Source: Phlegmacium glaucopus | Lineage: Eukaryota > Basidiomycota > Agaricomycetes > Agaricales > Cortinariaceae | Assembly: GCA_015039465.1 (NCBI GenBank) | Contig: MU130553.1 | Location: 90,882-150,006, forward strand | DNA: 59,125 nucleotides | Direction of reading: 5' to 3' | Part shown: positions 28,901 through 38,566 of the stretch, piece by piece | Position numbering within the stretch: the stretch's first letter is position 1 | Layout: each line of letters begins with the position of its first letter | Notes under the pieces: generated by a model | What the model saw: only the letters and a program-made list of their open reading frames with translations | Told to the model about the DNA's origin: nothing | Database searches by the model: none | Made by a program: the position numbers and the translations under genes

Positions 28901-30760
28901 TCTCGCAAGTGTTTCCTGGAGAGAAATAGTCTCAATACGTTCACGGACTGCTGCCATGATAGGGGCTGGTAGGAGGTAACCTGCAAGCGCTGGCTCTGAT
29001 GTGGTCTCCAGGGTCTTGGCAGGTGATTTACGTGGTTTTGGAGGTGTTGGGGGTGGCGTCACTCGTTCTGGTGCCCATTCTCGTGTGGGAATGACTGGGT
29101 TCAATAGATCGTACCCTGTTCGCTTATCTTTAGCGGTGCGAGCGTTGATGTCAATGACAATATGTTGTGAAGACAAGAATGGCATTCCGAGGATAAGAGG
29201 TACAGGTAGCCCAGTATTAACCTTAGCCCGGAAAACAGTAGATCTCCATCCCCCATTCCCAGACGATAACTCCATCTTCACATATTCTTTGCATGGCAGT
29301 GGTGACTCGGAAAGTGACGAAAGGTTGTCTTCCTCGGGTGGCAAGGGATAGCGACGCAGACCAAGTTTTTCAACGAGGGTAGAGCTAATCACTACAGAGG
29401 GGCAACCAATGTCAAGCATTGCTGGTACAGGGATGGGAAACTCGGAGATATTGGGCCCAAAGGCGTCCAATGTGGCAACGAGGTGGGGAATAGTAAGAGG
29501 TGAGGGGTCCACGTACGAGTCAGTTTCCTCATCGCAAGCCTCCATGCGAGAGGATATTACAGCTGCAGCTGGAAGACGGGAGGATGAGGCGCTTGCTGGT
29601 GGCTTAGAAGCCAAAGCCATTTCGAGGGTGAGTGGAGCATACATCTCTGCATCTGGCCAGGTGTTATTGGCTGTCATGGGGCAGTCTTTGGCCCGATGTC
29701 CTGTATAGAATTTACGACAGCGGGTGCATCCTTCGTGTTCATTGAGGAGTCGTTTTTCTTTGTCATGCAGTTTGGGGAGGTAGCGGCGGGCTGTGTCGCT
29801 GTTAGTTCCCGTGTTCACAGTTTTGGTAGTGCGAGGGTCTGAGAGGCGACTAAGGAGGTCCTTCTTGTCACCTCGTCTAGCAGCACGGGCAGCGTTACTG
29901 GCATCAATGAGGCGCTGGGTACGTGCATTCTCAGCCTTGATCCGTTCATCACGCTCCTTGACTTCCGTAGACCAGGCATCTAGCTGGCTAGAGATAGTTG
30001 GCTCATTGAGGAGGTTGATCTTGAGCTCGTTGTTCAGGTTGGCTTCCAGCTGGACCTTCAAGCCATCGTTGGTGAGCGCATGTGAAGGTGAGGATGTGGT
30101 GAGGATGGCGTTCAGGTTTTCGAGCTCAATCTTCCAATCGATGAAAGCACGTTCTCCCTGTTTCGATGAGATGATTGTGTCCCGAATTTTGTGAGCCCAG
30201 TTTTTCTCAAGTACGAGTTTGGAAAGTTCCTCGAGATACTGGTTGAGCGTGAGTGCATCGATGCGGGCCTGCCCAGCCTGGTACCAAGCGACGAGACGCG
30301 GTTCGAGCATGGCTTCTGCAACGAAGCTGACAATTTCAGTGGGTTTTTTTTCAGCGTGCTTCATGTAACGTTTGCACGCGAGTGACCAAGACTGAAGGAT
30401 AAGGGGTGTGATCCTTCCAGCGGTGAGGACCGGGCAGTCCTTCATTTTGGCGGTGTGGACTTCAGCAAGGGGTTGTTTTTCAGCGTCGTCCATTTTGAGG
30501 TATTTTTTCGTGATACCCGGGTTCAGGAATGTTAGGGTTGGTGATCCGGCAGAAGAGTCTGTTTCCGAGAAATCGGACTCGTTAGGGTATGGGTGTGGTG
30601 ACGATGGGATTTCCGTGATATTCGAGCCCAGGGGTTCTCGACGTGCAGTAGCGGTAGTAGTGCTGATGGGAGGTAATCCAAGTGTGGCTCTCCTCTTCGC
30701 TTCCTGTCTCGTGAGCAAGGGAGTAGGTGTAGACGGCGTGCGAGACAGTTTTGGCTTCAA
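25904..30760 (-). CDS. Chromovirus 1 Gag-Pol polyprotein with chromodomain
   Basis: One uninterrupted 1618-codon reading frame carrying all functions for retrotransposition. In order (approximate residues): Gag with a CCHC-like knuckle CTRCRKFYTGHRAKDC (about 343-358); aspartic protease around AMLDIGCPSVVISS (about 445), where the usual DSG/DTG is DIG; reverse transcriptase with the active site VYLDDIIIW (about 817); RNase H with TTDASDRRTGAVLS (about 967); integrase with the zinc motif HDTLGHFGFDKSYE…CSPCQRNKS (about 1187-1225) and catalytic positions in ALDFVGPL, TDRDPLF and GASERTNKTLNQ; and a C-terminal chromodomain KQYLVRWVGYDRDHDEWL (about 1578-1595). A fused Gag-Pol without a frameshift is common in chromoviruses. 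The DIG protease triad is unusual and may affect processing; otherwise the protein looks functional. Confidence 0.95.
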   Translation of the reverse strand: MKPKLSRTPSTPTPLLTRQEAKRRATLGLPPISTTTATARREPLGSNITEIPSSPHPYPNESDFSETDSSAGSPTLTFLNPGITKKYLKMDDAEKQPLAEVHTAKMKDCPVLTAGRITPLILQSWSLACKRYMKHAEKKPTEIVSFVAEAMLEPRLVAWYQAGQARIDALTLNQYLEELSKLVLEKNWAHKIRDTIISSKQGERAFIDWKIELENLNAILTTSSPSHALTNDGLKVQLEANLNNELKINLLNEPTISSQLDAWSTEVKERDERIKAENARTQRLIDASNAARAARRGDKKDLLSRLSDPRTTKTVNTGTNSDTARRYLPKLHDKEKRLLNEHEGCTRCRKFYTGHRAKDCPMTANNTWPDAEMYAPLTLEMALASKPPASASSSRLPAAAVISSRMEACDEETDSYVDPSPLTIPHLVATLDAFGPNISEFPIPVPAMLDIGCPSVVISSTLVEKLGLRRYPLPPEEDNLSSLSESPLPCKEYVKMELSSGNGGWRSTVFRAKVNTGLPVPLILGMPFLSSQHIVIDINARTAKDKRTGYDLLNPVIPTREWAPERVTPPPTPPKPRKSPAKTLETTSEPALAGYLLPAPIMAAVRERIETISLQETLARKDAEMRYKYEDRFPLRLPDTTTDVPNHIYHRIRLKDPNKAVKGRSYSAPKKYHDSWKKLLDEHIHAGRIRASSSEHASPAFCVPKYRDGAPDLTVPPRWVNDYRELNANTIRDNFPLLRVDDILADCARGKIFGKMDMTNSFFQTRVHPDDIHLTAVRTPWGLYEWTVMPMGGCNAPSTHQRRMTDALRELIGKICHVYLDDIIIWSQTVEEHEVNVAKVLEALCRANLFCNGAKTTLFSTDISFLGHKISAAGIQADPRKIDRILDWPQPTTATNVRGFLGLTRYIAAFLPALAEHTSVLTPLTTKDCDRDFPAWTPEHQRAFEAIKALVTSTECLTVIDYEDQTKKIFVTTDASDRRTGAVLSFGETWDTARPVAYDSYQLNDAEKNYPVHEKELLAIVKALKKWRTSLLGTHFKIYTDHRTLEYFQSQKDMSRRQMRWSMYLADFDYDITYIRGEDNTAADALSRMPDATPSPMFAACALAHTRSPSPQLQTAALATLDITADESLLRDIIAGYQDDDFAKQLTKDIKAGSIEGARKENNLLYIGRRLLIPNIPCVRELFYNLAHDTLGHFGFDKSYEALRDSYYWPNMRRDLEQAYIPSCSPCQRNKSRTSKPTGPLHPLPVPDARFEAVALDFVGPLPEEGGKDTILTMTDLLGAEVRLAPVHSTATAAEIAVVLFDEWYCENGLMRQIITDRDPLFTSELWSALHKLTGVKLKMSTAYHPQTDGASERTNKTLNQAIRYHVDNNQKGWLSRLPRIRFAIMNTVNASTGFSPFQLKTGRSPRLIPPLIPASANLTTAEVDARQIIERLELDVKLEAQDNLLAAKIRQAYHANEHRAPEIVYKEGDLVMLSTENRRRNYKRKDKRRVAKFMPRNDGPYTIIQTFPEKSEYTLRLPNNPQTFPGFHSSLLKPFVPNDPSLFPDREFTRPGAVVTEDGTEENMIDKIVDARRRGRGKQYLVRWVGYDRDHDEWLSGRMLEDTEALDVWEAENGTDV

Positions 30761-30787
30761 GATGCGATGTCGGTGTCAAAAAAAAAG

Positions 30788-31098
30788 TGGAAGGCTTGCG
30801 TGTTTAGCTAGCCTCACTGGTCGAACAACAGACAGGACAAATGTATCTTCGTTGCACAGAGTAAGGTTATGGGTGGGCGTAGGTAACAATCATTAAGTAA
30901 ACTCACCTTCGTTGCACAGAGTAAGGTTATGGGTGGGCGCAACGAAGGTGGGTGGTGAAAACTATATAGTCGAGTCCGCGTCATCTGAGTGTAATAGATG
31001 TCAACCTGAGAGCAACATCCGCTCGAAGTGCGACTCAGTGACGTCCTATCTACACGAGGTCCTCGGTTAGTGGTAAGGGGCCGAGGGGCATCCTTACA
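30788..31098 (-). repeat. 5' LTR of chromovirus 1
   Basis: Same length and, by eye, same sequence as the 3' LTR, including the internal direct repeat. It would carry the promoter for gag-pol transcription toward lower coordinates. Confidence 0.95.
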
Positions 31099-32712
31099 GC
31101 CTACACCATCCTAGAGATCATTTCATTAATGAGGATATTGCATAAACGATAAAGCTGCACACACCTGTAGAGGAACCACTATCTCAATCGCTACAAAAGC
31201 GGAAATTCCACAAACAGCACTATTCGGAGCAACCGCTGTCGATGATCGCCCATTGTTTGCATCAACGAGATACGCCAAGGTGCTCGAATAACTCCAACTA
31301 TTCAAGCCACAATATTTTTAAAATATTGCCTCAGCATAAACAAAGAACTCACACCAAGAAGAACCCAGACAGAAAGAGAAAAACGCAGAGAGCAGAAATA
31401 TGTACATGTTTTGCACATACCCATCCAAAAGCAAGAATGCACGGGGGAAGAAATAAAGCGCCAAGGAAGGTACTCCTCAAGCGCATCTAGAAACCGGCAC
31501 CAATAAAAAATAAGAAAGAAGTGAGCGGCGGTCCTCCTCTTACGACAGAGCGGGTTTACAGGTATGAAATTTTCACCGCCGCCACGCATCGACTCACCTC
31601 TGGATAACTTTTACCGCCATTGGCTTTCAGGCGTGTGAGCTCATAATCAGACCAGCGCCCACCCCACACACTACCAGCGATACCTCCTGAATCCCCAAGG
31701 GCAATAAACGGTATTCAGTCTGCTTGCAAAAGTATTGAAAGGGCAAGAACTTGCCAATTCCAAAAGAAAGTGTAACCAAGCCTATGTTGAGGGGACTATA
31801 ACCATAGAATGTACTAAGCGTTCGAGCAGATGTATATGGTATCACGCAGTTAAATGCAAACTGGAACCCTGCGCACGTAGTTGTGAGCGCACTCACGCCG
31901 AAAATAGAGAAAAAGGTTCGTTACCAGATGAGATAAGGACAATAATATTGTTCTTTCGTCGCAAAACTTGACCAAGAGGCTTCAGAGGATTTACATCAGC
32001 GAGAGACAAATTAGGATCAACTGCATGAGCAGTCTCCTTGTGTAATTCCGTGGCGTCTCTTTCCAAAGTATCCTCCTTAATATCAATTGCAGGTCCTTCA
32101 TTACTAGCAGATTGTTTTTCATTTAAACACGAAAGAGCAGCTGCCCTGCGTCGCTGTTTGATCACGTTTTGGTAATTAAGGCTTCTCTCGCGCCTGAACG
32201 TGTCTCGGAAGAACAAGACGAACGAGAGAAGGCTCAGGCCAGAAACGATAGAAAGGAACCAGAAGACGGCGCGCCAATTGAACGCCGACGTGAGTACACC
32301 TCCAAAGATAGGCCCAAGAGCCTAGGGGGAGATGATTGGGTATTCAGGAGCGTTTCAGACTGAAAAAGGTAAAATTTACCAGTCCAAGCAGTGGTGCAAT
32401 ATAGTAAATCCCCATCTTCAAATACAAAGTCAATCATGGGCCATAATAAGAGGAAATTTAGTGTTGATACCTACTTTCTTGCCGCGTTCTGCAGGGTCAA
32501 AAACATCAGCAAGCGTTGCTGCTCCAATCGCCATCACAGCACTAGACCTATTTGGGAAGCATATTTAGCCTTGCATAATCTCTGTGTACATATTTATTCA
32601 CCCAGCTGCCTGCATACACCGGAATCCAATGACGCTAGGTATATTATAAGTATACGAGAAAACATGGCTGTCGCTCGGCTCACAGTTGAATGCTGCCACT
32701 CAAAGCCACGAC

Positions 32713-33249
32713 TTTGACAGCGCTCTCAGCTTCCGCGTTAAGTGGAAGGTGAATCCTGTGGCAGGATTTATGAGGATGCGAAGCATACTAGTAGCAGAGA
32801 GGAGCATGGTGGGTGAAAGTGCGAAGCACTTCCCCGACACATGCTCTCGGATCCTGACCTAACCAGGGTGTCCAAACAAACACTGCGATGGGTGGGCGGG
32901 TTGAACCACTCCATGCAGTAATAATCGTCGGTAACTATTAAATTAGGTACTTATCTTCTTTACCCTGTGAAGGTCAGAATATGAAAGCATATGCCGAAAT
33001 GGATATTTTGTAGCATGGAGTAGCAAATATTCCAATATTTGTGCAGGTGAAAAGGGTGTGGAGGGTGGGTAAAAACGAAGAGAAGGGTGCGTAGATGCAC
33101 CCGAAAAAGCGACGGCGCATCTTGCCCGAATCGCGATGCGACGGAGAGAAGGACAAAGACCTGTCATCGTTGTCTGGGTCAACAATGATGGTAGGTGGTT
33201 TGTCACGTGCTTTCCGCTTGTTCAAAGTCCTTATTCTAATCTACGCTGC
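32713..33249. mobile_element. 537-bp insertion in an MFS exon
   Basis: The MFS exon encoding TIGTIIYILVVA…LSGSIQLVIGF is split by 537 bp. The 8 bp next to the break are repeated, with one mismatch, on both sides (GCCACGAC at 32705-32712, GCTACGAC at 33250-33257). Removing the insert and one repeat restores the frame exactly. An 8-bp duplication points to an hAT-type or similar DNA transposon, but I see no clear terminal inverted repeat and no coding capacity. Confidence 0.7.
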
Positions 33250-33932
33250 GCTACGACGAGAATGTAAATAATGGTCCCAATGGTGAACAAGAAAAGCGAC
33301 AATAAATAAACGAGCTAAGTCATGAAACATTTAATCTAAATAGACATCCAACGAGTCCAGCATGACTTACTTTTCGTCCTTTAACCTCGCTTATTGCACA
33401 CCAGAACAGCGGCATCATTCCTTGGATGAGTATAAAGAGCGCAATGCTCAAACTGAATTGCGAAGGGGTTGCTGGTAATTGTGCCTCCATCTCTTGGACC
33501 GCAGCTAGGTATAACGGAACGACAGTTAAGCAGTGAACAGCGATATAGACCACAGATACCCACGGTTCTGTATATTGCAAGTTTGCAACTGAGTCCAGCG
33601 ATCATAGAAGCAGAAGCGATCAATGCTAGGGTAGCATTCTAGAAAACAAACACAAAAACAGACGGAAGATTAAATGTGATATTTAAGATGGTGATTTATG
33701 TTGGAAACCTCACCTTGCGCAGTGGTGACCATTTCCTTGGGTCATTTTGAACCGGAACATGTTCGATATCCAAAGTTTCTGTCTCTGGCATCGGTACTAT
33801 CGATGTTGAAGGCTTTACAGAGTGTACCCCAGCAATTTCGGCCTCCCCCAAGTCATAAGCAAGCGTAGGCATTTCTGGCATAGAATATGGGTGTTGGTCA
33901 AGGACCATCTCTATTTTCTGTGTTTCCATCAT

Positions 33933-34336
33933 GGATCGTCAGATGTAGACACCCGGTAAAAACTCGGTAAAAAAGCAATTCACAGGCCTCGACCGATGAA
34001 GCTCCCATGTCTCGATAACAGCCCAATCATTTATATGTATCCCAGTAGACCCTGAAATAGAATTTTCTTTCGTTGCATGATTCAAATTACAGTCGGAGAG
34101 ATCGCCCGACCAAATTGGCACATGCTCTTATCATTATTAGTTATGTAGATCCGTCACATGCCTTGGAATCGCCTCTCCGAAGTTTTTTGGGGGACGCCGG
34201 TTAGCACCTGCCGCCACATTAATATCGCGCGGTTAGTCACAGATTTTGGCAGAGAAGCCTAGAGAAGCGTAAGACGGGTTGAGCATTTTTCAGAGTACAA
34301 ATAATGTACAAACATCGAGCAAATAAATAAACTTGA
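33933..34336. other. Upstream region of the MFS gene
   Basis: Non-coding. It presumably contained the MFS promoter. I see no specific motif. Confidence 0.4.
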
Positions 34337-35111
34337 TAAGGTAGTTGTCATCCACATCCTGCAAAGTCACGTGTGTGAGATGTGACATGATCAAAAAAGG
34401 AAAGTACACACTCATTAAGGCCAAAAGCGTGTCAAAAACAGGTCCCCCAATGGATTTTGAAAGATATGGTCCCTGGGGTTTGTTCGAAATAGACCAATTT
34501 AGCTGAATTCACGTGTAAATTTAAATATATCTGAGAATTGAAGGTGTAGTTTCCAAAATAAGACTTGGTACCTAGAGATTGCATTGATACACATCTGAAA
34601 AGCCTCATCCCCTCCCATATCAGCAATTCCCAGGAAGAGGAAAGCCACTATAGCACGTATACAAAATTTTCAGGCCAGGGAAGAGACTTCTTCATGCAAG
34701 TGACAAAAATCAACTGAACTGGACTTGGATTTATCAGATGAAAATGAGGAAATGACATGGGACGATGATGAGATCATACATCTTAAAGAGAGCCTTCTTT
34801 AGATGACTCTAGATATTTTTTCTGACAGAACAAACAAAAAAGAATCTTTGATGACATGCCATGGGTACCTGCTGCCAATATTTTGACATTCCGAAGGAAA
34901 CTCCTCAAGATAGAATATCCTAATAGCCATGAAAACTCTCAGGGATATTAAAAAGGATATTATGAAGAGTTCTCAGGGACTAGATTTGGGGATCTCGCTC
35001 ATGAACCTAAGATATCAAGTCATCTATGAAAACTTTCCTAATATATTCTTGATCCATGTCACATATGGTCACACCACGTGACTTTGCAGGATGTGGACGA
35101 CAACTACCTTA
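34337..35111. mobile_element. Foldback (MITE-like) element
   Basis: 775-bp element with inverted repeats of about 55 bp. The left arm begins TAAGGTAGTTGTCATCCACA and the right arm ends with its near-perfect reverse complement at 35111. Both arms include a TGCAAAGTCACGTG block followed by a looser match to TGTGACATGATCAA. No reading frame of note lies inside. Confidence 0.7.
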
Positions 35112-36350
35112 TGAGTGTGATGTAAAATGATGTGTAGGAGCTTCTGATTGGCTGAACTATGGTCTGTGGCGTGTAGGGTAATCCCATTCCTTACTTCCGA
35201 CTTATCCATCTGAGCCTTATGCAGGGCACTGGGCTGGGTTGGGCCAAAAAACATTGTGCTTGTTGGACAGACAATAACTAAAATTTAAAACATTCACACG
35301 ACGCTTGCTTTTTACTCACTTTTTGTGGCAAAATAATCCTTAACTGTGCTGAGTGAGAGCCTGGATACTTAAATAAAGACACTTTGCAATGAGGCTGATA
35401 CATATTCACTGGCAATATTTCAAAATATAGAAGCTTGAAACCTTGAATATTGAATACAGTACTTACTTGAAACCGTTTGAAGGTGCTGAATATAGTTGTC
35501 CACCTCGAGCTTGGTCCGGGTGATATCATATGACAGTAGAATCACCGTAGGCTATGCAGGCAAAAGTCACTCAAGATTTTTGAACTAATGTGGGGCTTTG
35601 TGACCGTAGTAATCAAATATGCAGTTATGTAGTCCTTTCACCTGTTGGATGCTAGCATTATTCAATTTGATACACAGTTACCGAAGGTAGATTGAGCCTA
35701 AGCAAGTTGAAGTGGAGTACTGGACATCGCACTATGGCAAGATGCTGTCTTTTGGCAATTGACGACATTCTCTTGAACTTCCACAATTCTAAGCCCAGTT
35801 ATTTTCCATTGATTTTTTGCTACGCAAACTAGCATGGATGTGCTCCATTGTTGAAATTTCAAAACATCAAGGCTTTTTTTGGCATTCAGACATTAGTTTT
35901 GCTTCCTGTGCCTTTGTGGTGGCCTTTCAAATTCCTGTGGGTTTCTTGTATGTTGGTTAGTTTGTCACCCTCTCAAGGAAAACATCAGTTCCAAAACTCC
36001 CAGTAACCGAAATGTTTCAGAGGTGTCACCTTCTTGCACCTTCCAGGATGCTCATTGCTTGTTGCTCTTCATATTACAGCTTTGTAGTTTGCCATATGTC
36101 GAGGGAATATTCTTGGAGGCATTTTTGCTCTGGAATGCCGAAGTTCTCCATTTTGTTTGGCAGTGCAGCCGACTTGTGGCAAGCCGGACTCACTGTAATA
36201 CCGCCAGCTACGCCAATTGGATGCTTTGCTCCCTTGGATTTGCTCCCTTGGATATGCAAGAATGGCTCATGGCTCAAATTCAATCACTGTGCCATCCCAT
36301 AAACCTTCCAGCTCGACTCCAGTAGGTGGTGCGCATAAATTCGTAAAGAC
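35112..36350. other. Non-coding stretch
   Basis: I see no conserved coding region, RNA gene or clear element boundary in these 1.2 kb. The sequence is AT-rich, with only short open frames. Confidence 0.4.
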
Positions 36351-36356
36351 TGGGAT

Positions 36357-36450
36357 GGAGTTTTCCCTTTTATCCAATCCTTCTTCCGTTCCAGACATTG
36401 AACATGTCCCCGTTGAAAATGATCCACGTGCATGGTCGCCATTGTGCAAG
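36357..36450 (+). pseudogene. Orphan first exon of an MFS transporter
   Basis: Plus-strand fragment encoding DIEHVPVENDPRAWSPLCK followed by a splice donor (GTATGT at 36451). It corresponds to exon 1 of the MFS gene at 33.9 kb (DIEHVPVQNDPRKWSPLRK), but in the opposite orientation. No second exon is visible downstream, where repeats begin. It is either a duplicated, inverted fragment or the stub of a second transporter gene. Confidence 0.65.
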
Positions 36451-36713
36451 GTATGTTAATACCTTGGACATCTTGTCCAAAATGTTTAATGTCTTAGCTT
36501 GTTTATATTCTATCGCTTGGGATATTCACCCTTGGTAACATCATTGTGGCACTGAGTTGCAGGGTTGGGCTGTAAGTTGAAAGTACTAGAAACTCGGATG
36601 CATCTTATGTTGGTGATACCCTATAGAGTCATTGGATTCCGCTGTTTGCAAGCAGCAGGGTAGAAATGACTTTTTCAGTTGTTAATTGAAGGCTGACATG
36701 CTGGCTCTAGGTC

Positions 36714-37307
36714 TAGTGTTGCTGAAGTTCGGTTCAGTCCGGTTCTCACCCTCAATTTTGAGAACCGAGAACTGGAACTGATGAGAACTGGCAGAACCGG
36801 TTCTTGCTAGTTTGGTCCGGTTCCAGAACCAGTTCAAACCAAGAACCGCTACAAAAAATAGAAATATGTTAAAATTATGTTTTAGACCTACATAAAATTA
36901 TAAATAATGTTATATTATCAGATTTCATGCACAAATAATGCTGTCTATGCATATTTCTGTAGTATTAGGTGCTCAGAAGTCCAATAAATGGCTGTCCACA
37001 ACTGCTGATTGGCGTGAGATCACTGAGAATTTACCCATTGTATAAAATTAGCAAGCCAGCTTCGTGTTATTTTTTTTCAGTTGAATTGTGGGTCCAACAT
37101 AACTCAAATTATAATTAATATTACATGAATTTGGTGCTGATACCCCGTATTTACTGACAGTTTGGTTCCAGTTTAAACTGGTTCTCAAATGGTTCTCAAA
37201 ATCTTAACATTTTCAGAACCGAGAACTGAACTGTCAGTTCCACGTGGTTCTGTTTGACCAGTTCCAGTTCTCTGAAGCAGTTCTGAACCGAACTTCACAA
37301 AACACTA
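36714..37307. mobile_element. hAT-like non-autonomous element, copy 1
   Basis: 594 bp with terminal inverted repeats (left TAGTGTTGCTGAAGTTCGG, right end complementary, …CCGAACTTCACAAAACACTA). It has an 8-bp target duplication with one mismatch (TCTAGGTC at 36706-36713, TCTAGGTT at 37308-37315). The interior near both ends is packed with GGTTCT/AGAACC. No transposase is encoded. Confidence 0.8.
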
Positions 37308-37620
37308 TCTAGGTTGAGTGCTGTGTTGTCAATTGGTGCAGCAACATTTGCAGATATCTTTGATCCCAAAGAATGTGGTAAAAAGGTGAATTTTAGGATG
37401 GACATCATTTTATCATCTTGATGACACTGATATTATATTCAAAGATGGGAATATACTACATGGCCCTGCTTCTTGGGCTGGTGTGGCAGTGCAATATGGC
37501 ACTGTGAATATATAGAGGTTACATAGATAGATAATTAAATAGATTAGATTAGATAGTAAGGATATCACCTGACTATGGGATATCCTAGCTACTTAGGCCC
37601 CATTTGGGATCCTGGTTATG

Positions 37621-38200
37621 TGTTAAGTTTAAAACAAAGAGTCACGTCGGAGTTACTCTGGAATGGACAGAACGGAACTGGAACAGTAAGCAGAAAGGAT
37701 GTTGGCCTCAGCGTGTATGCTGTGCCGCCCAGCTCTTACAGTGTCCTGATTTTGGAAATGGAAGAGAAATGAATAAGATGGAAGACCTCAGTGACTTAGA
37801 GGACAAACAAGAGGAGGAAACAAAGTTGATATTTGAAATAAGGGAAAACATACAAGTTTTGAGTACTTAAATAAATAAAGGAATAGCAACCGAAATATAA
37901 AAGATAAATATAAGTGCTGCGTTCTGCTCCCGGAAAGGTCCTGCATTCTTGGGTGAATAATCCATGGCAGGTATGCTGACTGATGGTGGGAAGGATGATG
38001 ACAAAGAATAGTGGTAGTGGTGAAGAAGTGGTAATGAGTTTGGAGTGACGTCGGAAGAGTCGGAATGATATGGAAAAGTCTCGGAGTTGGACGTAGGTGG
38101 AGTAGAACTGGAGACAAGGGAGAGTACTGGAAAGGAGTACAGACTACTGGAAACAACTCTGACGGAGTTGGACCAGAGTAACATATAATGGAATGTAACA
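37621..38200 (+). repeat. Solo LTR, family R1, copy 1
   Basis: 580-bp solo LTR starting TGTTAAGTTTAAAAC and ending GGAATGTAACA, with a 5-bp duplication TTATG on both sides (37616-37620, 38201-38205). The same family recurs at 48601-49735 (two copies in opposite orientations) and inside the backwards block after 57005. Confidence 0.85.
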
Positions 38201-38566
38201 TTATGATCTGGTTAGGACTCGGTTTCCCAGCCAAAAATCAGCCAAAAAACTCAGTTTGGTGATGAAACCCAACCAAATTCGTGTTTGGCAACACCTTTGT
38301 AACATATAGTTAGGTTGGGTTAGTGACCAATAGTCTTACATAAACACTTTCCCCAATGACAGCACATTAGTCTGTCCCAAGCAATTGTGCTCAACATTGA
38401 CAATGTTGAGCTCAAGAACTGGCTTGACTAATTGATATTTTTCTAGCAGTCTTTTAGTATATAGTAATGAACCATTAGGAATATATATTGCAATTTTTAT
38501 AGGAACCCAGACTCATGTTTTTACCCTATCCCAGCACTGATGAAGATATTGGTAACCGACGTTGAG

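Larger units (their letters stand above)
25562..31098 (-). mobile_element. Full-length Ty3/gypsy chromovirus 1
   Basis: Complete LTR retrotransposon on the minus strand: 5' LTR at 30788-31098, a single gag-pol, a polypurine tract and 3' LTR at 25562-25872. It is flanked by a 5-bp target duplication GCCTA (25557-25561 and 31099-31103). Both LTRs are 311 bp and I see no difference between them, so the insertion is very young. The target is a 16-nt micro-exon of the MFS gene. No primer-binding site matching a tRNA was recognised after the 5' LTR, where a T-run precedes GACACCGACATCG; priming mode is therefore undetermined. Confidence 0.95.
25331..33932 (-). pseudogene. MFS drug/polyamine transporter (DHA1-type), disrupted
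   Basis: Minus-strand multi-exon gene for a 12-TM proton antiporter. Exon 1 starts at 33932 and encodes the cytoplasmic N-terminus (…DIEHVPVQNDPRKWSPLRK). Later landmarks are ASASMIAGLS, IQGMMPLFWCAISEVKGRK, VIGFRCMQAAG, MAIGAATLADVFDPAERGKK, ALGPIFGGVLTSAFNWRAVF, VIPYTSARTLSTFYGYSP, GSVWGGRWSDYELTRLKANG, STLAYLVDANNGRSSTAVA and the last exon (25331-25491) WLYTIWAGIMLLSG. One intron uses a GC donor (GCAAGT, after SFGIG). Three lesions kill it: a chromovirus inside a 16-nt exon between VVPLQ and WLYTIW, a 537-bp insertion at 32713-33249, and one extra base near 33587 just after GLS. The frames on each side are otherwise clean, so inactivation is recent. Confidence 0.88.

Noticed and set aside
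26000..30900. Many plus-strand open frames opposite the retrotransposon polyprotein
   Set aside because: They are shadows of the long minus-strand gag-pol and show no conserved protein features.
31098..34000. MFS transporter as an intact gene ending before the retrotransposon
   Set aside because: The last exon lies beyond the element at 25331-25491, and the join across the GCCTA duplication restores a phase-correct exon.
38371..38410. Short palindrome GCTCAACATTGACAATGTTG
   Set aside because: The arms are only about 11 bp, in repeat-derived DNA, with nothing linking it to function.
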